Position numbers and translations under genes: made by a program. The notes under the pieces were generated by a model. The model was not told where the DNA came from, searched no databases, and worked only from the letters and a program-made list of their open reading frames with translations. Source: Thermoplasmata archaeon (GTDB lineage: Archaea; Thermoplasmatota; Thermoplasmata; Halarchaeoplasmatales; Halarchaeoplasmataceae). From it: a stretch of 12,947 nucleotides of DNA. The DNA lies in contig JAFDTZ010000062.1 of NCBI GenBank assembly GCA_019594305.1, forward strand, positions 1 through 12,947, read 5' to 3'. This document shows, piece by piece, positions 1 to 6,791 of this stretch (position 1 is its first letter; each line of letters starts with the position of its first letter).

Positions 1-1419
1 AGCGATCAATGTCTTGTACGTGTACGTGCATTCGATGAGATGGGAAGAATGGGCGAGGACGAAAGCTTCGGTGTGTTCACCATACAGGGAACTCCCCCGG
101 CACCGCCACAGAATCTGATGGTTGAGCATACTGGTTTAACTGAAGAATGGCATTGGCTTTACAATGAACCGTATAGAACAACACCACCGGGTGCAACGGG
201 CATGACCGGTCCGGGAACTTACTTGGGCGCCATGCGGGTCGAACTTAATGCTGATGAAGCAATCGGAATGGCATGTTATATAATGCACAACCCGAATTAT
301 ATCCAAGGATATATCCATGAAGATGGAACAGGCGGGACAACCCCAGGTACCATGATCGGTCAAACAGAGCAGATAACCAGTCCAGGTCCGGATGAATGGC
401 TGGAGATCCCGTACATAGATCCCGTTCCTCTGGCTGGTGGTCACTACTGGATCATACTGGAAGTCCAGGTCCCGGAAGAAGGGAACCGGGGTCTTGGCAG
501 ATATGACGGTCATGTTGACGATAATGCATGGATAAGTTTGGACGGCTCCGTTTGGGAAGAGATGCAGGATTACGGTTTGATCTACAACCACGCTCTGGAG
601 GTTTTATCATTGGAAACTGGTGTCGGAGACGACCACAATATTTTATCGTGGGGTGCTAGCCCGGATGAACCGGACGACGTAATCCAATACAATATCTATC
701 GTTCTGAATTCCAGAGCGGACCTTGGGACGGAAGTACGTTAATAGATGGTGTTGACGCAACCGGTGCAGCTTCATATGGATACCTGGATCCCGACAAAGG
801 TATGGCCGATACCATCTACTGGTGGTACGTTGTACGTGCAGTCGGTACAAACGGCATGGAAGAACAGAATACGGATGCTGTACAGGAACCCGGCGCACCC
901 ACGGATACCTTCGAAATACCTCTGTATGCAGGCGGAACAGCAGACGGCTGGAACTTCGTGTCCTTCAACCTGATACCGGTAGACACATCCTTGGAGGCGA
1001 TACTTGCGGACATAGATGGTAGCTACAATAAGGTGATGTACCTTGACGCTTCGTTCGGAGAATGGAGTTCGTATGTTCCCGGAAGAGCCGAACGGTACAA
1101 CAACCTCCACTCGTGGAACCATCATATGGGTATCTGGATACATATGAACATGGACGACACCCTGACTATCATGGGTACATCGCCTACAAGCACTGATATA
1201 ACACTGTATCCCGGTTGGACAATGGTAGGTCTGCCCAGCGAGACTACCGGTAACCACGGATTACCGCCTGAAATAGACCGTGTCGGTTACTTCGATGCGT
1301 CGCAGACGTACAATCTGGCATACGACTACAGCCCCGGCGCCTTCGCCTTCGAGTCCGGTGAAGGTTACTGGATACACAATCCCGGCGATACCGCAGTTGT
1401 CTGGACCGTAGACTACTAA
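1..1419 (+). CDS. Secreted FnIII-like surface protein, C-terminal part (5' truncated)
   Basis: The frame is open from base 1, so the gene starts upstream of the window and the ATG at 40 is internal. The first ~35 codons resemble the last strands of a fibronectin-III-like domain (LVRVRAFD), and the same pattern returns near 820-845 (YVVRAVG). Between ~115 and 600 is a beta-rich, Gly/Pro/Asp-rich module of unknown type with many aromatic residues. About 605-895 is a recognisable FnIII module (ILSWGASPDEPDDVIQYNIYRS). The last ~160 codons hold two related units, each starting with a GW motif (GWNFVSFN near 948, GWTMVGLPS near 1212) and ending in a GxWIH motif (GIWIHM, GYWIHN). The protein is acidic, has few lysines, and has no C-terminal membrane helix or sorting tail. 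It is probably an extracellular or S-layer-associated protein. No enzymatic motif is visible and its ligand is unknown. Confidence 0.8.
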   Translation, partial: SDQCLVRVRAFDEMGRMGEDESFGVFTIQGTPPAPPQNLMVEHTGLTEEWHWLYNEPYRTTPPGATGMTGPGTYLGAMRVELNADEAIGMACYIMHNPNYIQGYIHEDGTGGTTPGTMIGQTEQITSPGPDEWLEIPYIDPVPLAGGHYWIILEVQVPEEGNRGLGRYDGHVDDNAWISLDGSVWEEMQDYGLIYNHALEVLSLETGVGDDHNILSWGASPDEPDDVIQYNIYRSEFQSGPWDGSTLIDGVDATGAASYGYLDPDKGMADTIYWWYVVRAVGTNGMEEQNTDAVQEPGAPTDTFEIPLYAGGTADGWNFVSFNLIPVDTSLEAILADIDGSYNKVMYLDASFGEWSSYVPGRAERYNNLHSWNHHMGIWIHMNMDDTLTIMGTSPTSTDITLYPGWTMVGLPSETTGNHGLPPEIDRVGYFDASQTYNLAYDYSPGAFAFESGEGYWIHNPGDTAVVWTVDY

Positions 1420-1428
1420 CCAACCAAA

Positions 1429-1447
1429 CCCCTTTCCTCTTTTTTTA
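1429..1447 (+). terminator. Pyrimidine-rich/oligo-T terminator after the surface protein
   Basis: Ten bases after the TAA there is a C/T-rich run ending in seven consecutive T residues. Oligo-T tracts on the coding strand are the usual intrinsic terminator of archaeal RNA polymerase. No stable hairpin precedes it. Confidence 0.5.
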
Positions 1448-1480
1448 TTATATACATGAAAAGACACAATGAAATATAGA

Positions 1481-1523
1481 AAAGGATAAATACACAATCC
1501 GCATTACATAAAACTTAGGTGAT
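1481..1523 (+). promoter_or_regulatory. Thermosome promoter (BRE/TATA) and ribosome binding site
   Basis: AAAGGATAAATAC at 1481-1493 fits an archaeal purine-rich BRE followed by a TATA box. Transcription would begin about 25 nt downstream, near 1515. The ribosome binding site AGGTGAT (1517-1523) lies 4 nt before ATG 1528. The upstream in-frame GTG at 1519 is inside this site, so ATG 1528 is the better start. Confidence 0.5.
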
Positions 1524-1527
1524 AGCA

Positions 1528-3147
1528 ATGTATATGGGTGGAACACCAATATTGATACTTTCAGAAGGAACAAAACGAGAAAAAGGAAAAGATGCGCAGA
1601 TAGGAGATATTAACGCCGCGAAGGCGATAGCCGACGCCGTTAGGTCTACCCTTGGTCCCAAGGGCATGGACAAGATGTTAGTCGACAGTATGGGTAACGT
1701 TGTAATAACAAACGACGGTGTAACCATCCTCAAGGAGATGGATGTGGAACACCCTGCCGCAAAGATGATTATAGAAGTAGCGGAAACCCAGGACGAAGAA
1801 TGCGGTGACGGTACTACTTCAGCGGTAATAATCACCGGGGAACTCTTGAAGAGGGCCGAGGAACTTATAGGTAAGATCCACACGTCGACCATAACTAAAG
1901 GATACTTACTGGCATCCCAGAGGGTATCGGAGAAACTAAAAGAGATGGTAATAACTATTGATGTGGAAGACGAAGATACTCTTATGAAGGTTGCCACAAC
2001 GGCAATGACAGGTAAGACAGCGACTATCAATAAAGAACATCTACAGAAGATGGCGGTGGATGCCATTCGGTTCACCGCAGAAAAAACGGACAGCGGTTAT
2101 AAAACCGATATGGATGACATCAAGATTATCAAGAAGGCTGGTGGCAAGATAGATGATTCTTACCTCGTTAAAGGCATGGTGCTGGATAAGGAACGGGTTC
2201 ATCCTGACATGCCAAAGGAAGTTAAGAAAGCAAAGATAGCACTTCTTGGTTCCGCCATTGAGATAAAGAAGACAGAGACCAAAGCATCCATCGGTATAAA
2301 GACTCCGCAGCAGATGCAGGAATTTTTGGATGATGAGGAGCGAAATATAAAGAAGATGGTTGAGACCGTGGAAAAAGCGGGAGCAAACGTTCTGTTCTGC
2401 CAGAAAGATATAAACGACCTTGCACAGTATTATCTCTCCAAAAAGGGAATATATGCGGTGGACAGCGTCAGTAAGTCCGATATGGAAAAGATGGCCAAGG
2501 CAACCGGAGGGGACATAGTGAACAACCTTAACGACCTCTCCAAAAAGGATCTTGGAAAAGCCGGAGTCGTCCGTGATAAATTCCTTGCAGGAGATAGGAT
2601 GACATTTGTCGAGGATGTGAAGGAAGGAAAGGCGGTAACCCTTATTCTAAGGGGCGGTACTGAACATGTAGTAGATGAGATAGAACGTGCTCTTGAAGAC
2701 GCACTTAAAACGGTATCCGTAGCCATTGAAGACGGTGCGGTCTTGCCGGGAGGCGGAGCAGTCGATATAGAGCTATCTCATGCAGTAAAGGATTTCGCAG
2801 AAACCTTGACCGGAAGAGAGCAGATCGCCGCACAAGCCTTTGCGGACGCTTTGACCGTGATACCTCGAACACTAGCTACCAACGCGGGGATGGACAGTAT
2901 CGACGTATTGATGAAACTCACCGCGGCCCATGGAAAGAAGAAAGGACAGAACATGGGACTCAATCTAGAAACGGAGCAGATAGAGGACATGTATAAAGTC
3001 GGTGTTATCGAGCCATTCCGTGTTAAAAATCAGGCTATACAATCGGCTACGGAAGCAGCGAATATGATCCTCAGGATCGATGATGTCATAGCATCCAAAG
3101 GATTCGGAGGAGGCTCAGGTGGAGGCTTCGACGACGAGGATTACTAA
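1528..3147 (+). CDS. ths: Thermosome subunit (group II chaperonin)
   Basis: This is a 539-residue subunit of the archaeal TRiC/CCT-type chaperonin, a cytosolic double-ring ATPase that folds proteins inside a closed chamber. The full family pattern is present: the N-terminal GTPILIL strand that links subunits, LGPKGMDKML, the nucleotide-binding loop GDGTTS (residues ~95-100), the intermediate-domain TAMTGK, the late EDGAVLPGGGA segment carrying the conserved Asp of ATP hydrolysis, the equatorial NAGMDSIDVL, and RVKNQAIQSATEAA. It ends in a Gly-rich, acidic tail (GGGSGGGFDDEDY) instead of a GGM repeat. ATG 1528 is preferred because of its well-spaced ribosome binding site. The gene has its own promoter and a hairpin terminator, so it looks monocistronic. 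Archaea often have two or more paralogues; I cannot tell alpha from beta here. Confidence 0.97.
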   Translation: MYMGGTPILILSEGTKREKGKDAQIGDINAAKAIADAVRSTLGPKGMDKMLVDSMGNVVITNDGVTILKEMDVEHPAAKMIIEVAETQDEECGDGTTSAVIITGELLKRAEELIGKIHTSTITKGYLLASQRVSEKLKEMVITIDVEDEDTLMKVATTAMTGKTATINKEHLQKMAVDAIRFTAEKTDSGYKTDMDDIKIIKKAGGKIDDSYLVKGMVLDKERVHPDMPKEVKKAKIALLGSAIEIKKTETKASIGIKTPQQMQEFLDDEERNIKKMVETVEKAGANVLFCQKDINDLAQYYLSKKGIYAVDSVSKSDMEKMAKATGGDIVNNLNDLSKKDLGKAGVVRDKFLAGDRMTFVEDVKEGKAVTLILRGGTEHVVDEIERALEDALKTVSVAIEDGAVLPGGGAVDIELSHAVKDFAETLTGREQIAAQAFADALTVIPRTLATNAGMDSIDVLMKLTAAHGKKKGQNMGLNLETEQIEDMYKVGVIEPFRVKNQAIQSATEAANMILRIDDVIASKGFGGGSGGGFDDEDY

Positions 3148-3165
3148 AAATTATTAAAAAAACAC

Positions 3166-3211
3166 GGGAGGTACACGGACCCTTTAACGGAAATACGTCC
3201 TGTATCCTCCC
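3166..3211. terminator. Hairpin terminator after the thermosome, possibly bidirectional
   Basis: The arms 3166-3180 and 3197-3211 can form about 14 base pairs, beginning with six uninterrupted pairs (GGGAGG/CCTCCC), with one bulged base on each side and a 16-nt loop. On the plus strand T-rich sequence follows (3212-3270). On the minus strand the hairpin lies 15 nt beyond the stop of the micro-ORF and is followed by TTTTTTTAATAATTTTTAG, so it could end transcription from both sides. Confidence 0.6.
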
Positions 3212-3226
3212 TTTAACATGTTTTAT

Positions 3227-3265
3227 TCACTTCTTTTTCTTGGGTCCTTTCTTCTCTTTCTTCAT
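3227..3265 (-). CDS. Possible micro-ORF for a 12-residue lysine-rich peptide
   Basis: On the minus strand, ATG at 3265-3263 opens a 12-codon frame, MKKEKKGPKKKK, ending in TGA at 3229-3227. A ribosome binding site, TAGGTGG (3271-3277), lies exactly 5 nt upstream, as good as those of the genuine operon genes nearby. The TAG inside that site closes the frame upstream, so this is not the tail of a longer gene; an in-frame GTG could add three residues. A TATA-like CCTTAAATATA (3327-3337) lies about 65 nt upstream. Eight or nine of twelve residues are Lys, so RNA binding or a translated leader is conceivable. I recognise no family. A chance frame in an A-rich minus strand cannot be excluded. Confidence 0.3.
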   Translation of the reverse strand: MKKEKKGPKKKK

Positions 3266-3281
3266 CTTTTCCACCTATTAG

Positions 3282-3360
3282 GAGATATAGACGTTGATAA
3301 TGTAATAAGTGGTATATCTCTTTTTCTATATTTAAGGCTTATTTCCCAAAAATTTTTATC
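3282..3360. promoter_or_regulatory. Divergent intergenic promoter region before purN
   Basis: On the plus strand the TATA-like AATTTTTATC (3351-3360) is centred 27 nt before ATG 3383, the spacing expected for a leaderless purN message. On the minus strand CCTTAAATATA (3327-3337) would start transcription near 3306, toward the micro-ORF. A perfect 8-bp inverted repeat, GAGATATA (3282-3289) and TATATCTC (3313-3320), lies in the presumed minus-strand leader and could be an operator or a weak stem. Confidence 0.35.
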
Positions 3361-3382
3361 TCCCCCTGATATGTTGGTATCA

Positions 3383-3997
3383 ATGATAGACTTAGTGGTT
3401 TTAGCTTCCGGTGGAGGAACGGATTTTCAATCTATCGTGGATACGATAGAATCCGAGAATATCCCAGCACGTATATCATTGTTATTGACAAATAACCCCC
3501 ATGCATATTGTATATCTAGGGCAAGAACTCACGACATAACTTACAAGGTCATAGATCATAGAGGTAAAAGTAGGAAGGAACACGAGACGGAGATGATCAA
3601 GGCAATGGATCTTGCAGAACCCGACCTAATCGTTTTAGCGGGATACATGAGGATACTCACGGAAGGTTTTGTGGACCGGTATTATGGAAAAATGATCAAT
3701 ATCCACCCCGCTCTGCTGCCACTCTTCGGCGGTCCCGGATATTACGGGGAGAGGGTACATAAGGCGGTATTGGAATCCGGTATGAAAGTTTCAGGATGCT
3801 CCGTACATTTTGTTACCTGTGATGTGGACATGGGTCCTATTATCGCTCAGAAGTGTGTACCTGTGTATCACGATGATACGGTTGAAAGTCTTTCACAACG
3901 AGTTCTCAATGTAGAGCATCGGCTGCTACCTGACGTGGTCGCAGCCTATGCTAGAGGTCGAGTACATCTAGAGTACGGAAAGGCTTGGATAGAATAA
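3383..3997 (+). CDS. purN: Phosphoribosylglycinamide formyltransferase (GART, PurN type)
   Basis: This 204-residue enzyme transfers a formyl group from 10-formyltetrahydrofolate to glycinamide ribonucleotide, step three of purine synthesis. The formyltransferase fold is evident: the N-terminal phosphate loop LASGGGTDFQSI, AGYMRIL, the catalytic INIHPALLP with Asn106 and His108, and HFVTCDVDMGP with Asp149 (equivalents of E. coli N106, H108, D144). The loop after HPALLP (FGGPGYYGERVHKAV) is about five residues longer than in E. coli, a variant I believe occurs in other bacterial PurN proteins. The frame is open back to 3218, but the added residues are hydrophobic low-complexity antisense to the lysine micro-ORF. 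The family N-terminus fits ATG 3383 (ATG 3371 is possible). No ribosome binding site is present and a TATA box lies 27 nt upstream, so a leaderless message is likely. Confidence 0.93.
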   Translation: MIDLVVLASGGGTDFQSIVDTIESENIPARISLLLTNNPHAYCISRARTHDITYKVIDHRGKSRKEHETEMIKAMDLAEPDLIVLAGYMRILTEGFVDRYYGKMINIHPALLPLFGGPGYYGERVHKAVLESGMKVSGCSVHFVTCDVDMGPIIAQKCVPVYHDDTVESLSQRVLNVEHRLLPDVVAAYARGRVHLEYGKAWIE

Positions 3998-4010
3998 CTG
4001 CTTTTTTTCT
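3998..4010 (+). terminator. Oligo-T terminator after purN
   Basis: A run of seven T residues (4002-4008) begins 4 nt after the purN TAA. This is a typical archaeal intrinsic terminator, and no hairpin is needed. Confidence 0.5.
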
Positions 4011-4042
4011 CGCTCGATCTAGTTTTAACAAGTACATCGCCC

Positions 4043-4100
4043 CGAAAAAGATAATAACAGATAGCTCTTACCCGTCTATGATGTACACAGTAAACGGAGG
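4043..4100 (+). promoter_or_regulatory. Promoter and ribosome binding site of the transketolase/transaldolase operon
   Basis: CGAAAAAGATAATAA (4043-4057) looks like a BRE plus TATA box, which predicts a start near 4080 and a leader of about 30 nt. GGAGG (4096-4100) is the ribosome binding site, 9 nt before ATG 4110. Confidence 0.45.
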
Positions 4101-4109
4101 AATAATCGG

Positions 4110-4946
4110 ATGCCTACACTCGATGATGTAAGGGTAAAGGAATTGAAAGAGATTGCTAGAAGGGTCAGGATACACGTAGTTAAAAGTACCCACGCTGCAG
4201 GATCGGGACACCCGGGCGGCTCCCTTTCTGCCACAGACATACTTACCGCCCTATATTTTGAGGTGATGAACCACAACCCGGAAGAACCGGGATGGAAGGA
4301 TCGTGATAGGTTAGTCCTTAGTAAAGGCCACAGTGCACCAGCCTTGTATGGTGTACTTGCCGAGGCAGGGTATTTTCCTGTGGAAGAGTTGATGACGTTG
4401 CGGAAACTAGGATCAAAACTACAGGGGCATCCCGACATGAGAAAGACCCCCGGAGTCGACATATCAACCGGTTCACTGGGGCAAGGTCTGTCTATCTCCT
4501 GTGGGATGGCTATGGCTGCAAAGTTAGACCGACGAGCCTGCCGTGTATTCACCATCTGTGGAGATGGTGAGATGCAATCGGGCCAGATATGGGAAGCGGC
4601 CATGTTTGCAAGTCACCAAAAGTTGGATAATCTAATAGTATTCGTTGACAGGAACAATCTTCAGATAGACGGTTCAACAGAAGATGTAGTATCAATCGAA
4701 CCCCTGGTATCAAAATGGAAGGCTTTCGGTTGGAATGTAAAGGATATAGACGGTCACGATATGGAAGACATAGTTAACTCGGTTAAAGAGTTAGAAGAAT
4801 CTCACGGTTCACCGTCTGTGTTGATAGCTCATACGACCAAGGGCAAGGGAGTTCCTTTCATGGAAGGTTCCCTCGCATTCCACGGTAAGGCAGCCGACGA
4901 CGAACAGCTTAAGATAGCCCTGGAATCATTGGGAGGTGACCTCTGA
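4110..4946 (+). CDS. tktN: Transketolase, N-terminal (TPP-binding) subunit
   Basis: This 278-residue protein is the pyrophosphate-binding half of a split transketolase, the form usual in archaea. It shows GSGHPGG (31-37), SKGHS (72-76), GHPDM (106-110), GSLGQG (121-126) and the thiamine diphosphate/Mg motif GDGE...NN (GDG at 151-153, NN at 182-183). With the C-terminal subunit encoded next, it moves two-carbon ketol units between sugar phosphates in the non-oxidative pentose phosphate pathway, in the cytosol. Its stop codon TGA overlaps the next ATG by one base, implying coupled translation and a 1:1 complex. A split 1-deoxyxylulose-5-phosphate synthase is less likely because archaea make isoprenoids by the mevalonate route and a transaldolase follows. 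Confidence 0.95.
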   Translation: MPTLDDVRVKELKEIARRVRIHVVKSTHAAGSGHPGGSLSATDILTALYFEVMNHNPEEPGWKDRDRLVLSKGHSAPALYGVLAEAGYFPVEELMTLRKLGSKLQGHPDMRKTPGVDISTGSLGQGLSISCGMAMAAKLDRRACRVFTICGDGEMQSGQIWEAAMFASHQKLDNLIVFVDRNNLQIDGSTEDVVSIEPLVSKWKAFGWNVKDIDGHDMEDIVNSVKELEESHGSPSVLIAHTTKGKGVPFMEGSLAFHGKAADDEQLKIALESLGGDL

Positions 4947-5887
4947 TGTGGGAAATGGCAAAACAGAGGGACGCTTACGGCAAGACGTTGGTAGAGCTGG
5001 GAAGGCAGCGTGACGATATAGTGGTTCTCGGTGCGGATCTTTGCGGTTCTTGTAAAGTAAAAAACTTCGGCATGGAATTCCCCGAGAGATTTTTCAACGT
5101 GGGCATCGCAGAGCAGAACCTCATAGGTATCTCGGCGGGTTTGGCTGCTTCCGGTAAGACGGTTTTCGCCAGTACCTTTGCAGTCTTTGCTACCGGTAGA
5201 GCATACGATCAGATAAGACAGAGTATCGCATATCCCAGACTAGACGTAAAGATCGTCGCCACCCATGCCGGAATAACGGTCGGGGGTGACGGCGCCTCTC
5301 ACCAGATGCTTGAGGACATAGCTCTCATGAGGGTGCTTCCCAATGTAAACGTTGTAGCTCCGGCCGATTACATCGAGACTGCAAAGGCCACTAGGGTTGT
5401 AGCCGAGACCGAAGGTCCCATATATGTAAGACTAGGGCGTTCCAACGTACCCATAATAACCCAAGAGGACGACCCCTTCGAGATGGGCGTTTCCACCATG
5501 CTTGAAGACGGTACGGATGTGACCTTGATAGGGACGGGGATAATGGTATCTCGATGTTTGAAAGCCGCAAAGATACTTGAGAAACAACATGATATTGGCG
5601 CCCGTGTGATCAACATGAGTACCATAAAACCCCTGGACGAGAAGGCAATAGTCAAGGCGGCGAAGGATACCGGTGGTGTGGTTACCGCAGAGGAACATGT
5701 GGTAAGCCAGGGCATGGGTAGCGGCATATCCCAGGTACTATCCGAATCCTATCACGTTCCCATGAAAAGGGTTGGCATACCCAACGTCTTCGGAGAGTCC
5801 GGAGGTAGTGAGGAACTCATGGACAAGTACGGGCTTACCGCCGAGCATATCGTCGAGAGTGCCCACGATGTAATATCAAGAAGGTGA
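4946..5887 (+). CDS. tktC: Transketolase, C-terminal (pyrimidine-binding and C) subunit
   Basis: This 313-residue second half of the split transketolase carries the pyrimidine-binding domain (about 1-170) and the C-terminal transketolase domain. GIAEQN (54-59) holds the conserved Glu56 that activates thiamine diphosphate, and GDGASHQMLED (114-124) is typical of the fold. The start ATG 4946 shares its A with the TGA of the N-terminal gene and is preceded by a near-perfect ribosome binding site, GGAGGTGA (4932-4939), 6 nt away. The next in-frame ATG (4955) is less well spaced. The two halves should form the active enzyme. Confidence 0.95.
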   Translation: MWEMAKQRDAYGKTLVELGRQRDDIVVLGADLCGSCKVKNFGMEFPERFFNVGIAEQNLIGISAGLAASGKTVFASTFAVFATGRAYDQIRQSIAYPRLDVKIVATHAGITVGGDGASHQMLEDIALMRVLPNVNVVAPADYIETAKATRVVAETEGPIYVRLGRSNVPIITQEDDPFEMGVSTMLEDGTDVTLIGTGIMVSRCLKAAKILEKQHDIGARVINMSTIKPLDEKAIVKAAKDTGGVVTAEEHVVSQGMGSGISQVLSESYHVPMKRVGIPNVFGESGGSEELMDKYGLTAEHIVESAHDVISRR

Positions 5888-5891
5888 AAAA

Positions 5892-6791
5892 ATGAAAATA
5901 TTTGTAGATACAGCAATGATAGACGAGATAAAAGAAGCAGAATCATGGGGTATATTGGACGGAGTAACAACCAATCCTTCACTTATTAAGAAGGCGGTAG
6001 ATAAACTAGAAGGAGTTAGTCTAGAAGATTACATTCAAGATATTCTTCGTACAACAGACGGCCCGGTGAGCCTTGAGGTTGCCGGTAGCACCTACGGAGA
6101 CATGGTATCCGAAGCAAAAATACTTTACAAAAAATTCAATCCGATAAATGACAATGTGGTGATCAAGATACCGGTAAACACCTGTATGAAAGACGGTGAT
6201 GATAATTTTGAAGGTATTAAAGCGGTTAAAACATTGAGTGAAACCGGTATACCGGTTAACTGTACTCTGGTGATGTCTTCCAACCAGGCATTGATGGCTG
6301 CAAAAGCGGGTGCCGCCTATGTTAGCCCCTTCTTAGGACGAATCGATGACCATATACGAAAAAACATGGGTCTTACGGGTGGAAAGGACTATCCCAAAGG
6401 AAACCATTACCCCGAAGAACTAGCTGAACGTGCCCGGGAATACAAACTGGTAGAGCTCATGGAAGGTAAAGACGTAGGCAGTATGATCTATAGAGATCAT
6501 GACATAATGAATATATTCGACTGGGGTAACGACGCAGGAATATACTCCGGTGTGGACCTAATCTGGTCCATCAAGCAGATATACGATAGTTATAGTTTTG
6601 AAACGCAGATAATCGCTGCCAGCATACGCACTGCTAGACAGGTAAGGTTATGTGCGGAGATGGGTGTCGATATAGCCACCATTCCATTCAACGTGATAGA
6701 GGATATGATAATCCATTACAAGACCAGTGAAGGTATGAAGGCTTTCTGTGAAGACGTTGTACCTGAGTACATGAACATTCTGAAACTCTAG
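5892..6791 (+). CDS. tal: Transaldolase (TalC/MipB-like) with a large internal insertion
   Basis: This is a class I aldolase of the transaldolase/fructose-6-phosphate aldolase family that acts with the upstream transketolase. The family landmarks are present: FVDTA with Asp6, GVTTNPSLI with Asn28, the Schiff-base Lys92 in VVIKIP, NCTLVMSSNQALMAAKAGAAYVSPFLGRIDD, then IYDSY, IIAASIR and DIATIPFNVI. The usual short type has about 215-220 residues; this one has 299. Most of the excess is a stretch of about 65 residues (roughly 154-218) between GRIDD and the helix leading to IYDSY, rich in charged and aromatic residues. A smaller insertion follows the catalytic lysine (96-106). The frame is continuous on both sides, so this is a true insertion. 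The ribosome binding site AAGGTGA (5881-5887) overlaps the previous stop. Confidence 0.9.
   Translation: MKIFVDTAMIDEIKEAESWGILDGVTTNPSLIKKAVDKLEGVSLEDYIQDILRTTDGPVSLEVAGSTYGDMVSEAKILYKKFNPINDNVVIKIPVNTCMKDGDDNFEGIKAVKTLSETGIPVNCTLVMSSNQALMAAKAGAAYVSPFLGRIDDHIRKNMGLTGGKDYPKGNHYPEELAERAREYKLVELMEGKDVGSMIYRDHDIMNIFDWGNDAGIYSGVDLIWSIKQIYDSYSFETQIIAASIRTARQVRLCAEMGVDIATIPFNVIEDMIIHYKTSEGMKAFCEDVVPEYMNILKL

Noticed and set aside
772..1257. Long minus-strand open frames inside the surface protein gene
   Set aside because: They are antisense shadows with no binding site or recognisable domain; the plus frame has clear domain motifs.
3218..3382. N-terminal extension of purN with a hydrophobic, signal-peptide-like stretch
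   Set aside because: It lies outside the PurN family, has no ribosome binding site, and its Phe/Leu-rich residues come from the T-rich antisense of the lysine micro-ORF and terminator region.
6348..6545. Transaldolase insertion as a frameshift, intron or assembly artefact
   Set aside because: The reading frame is open throughout, the flanking motifs are in the same frame, and codon style does not change; no intein splice residues are evident.
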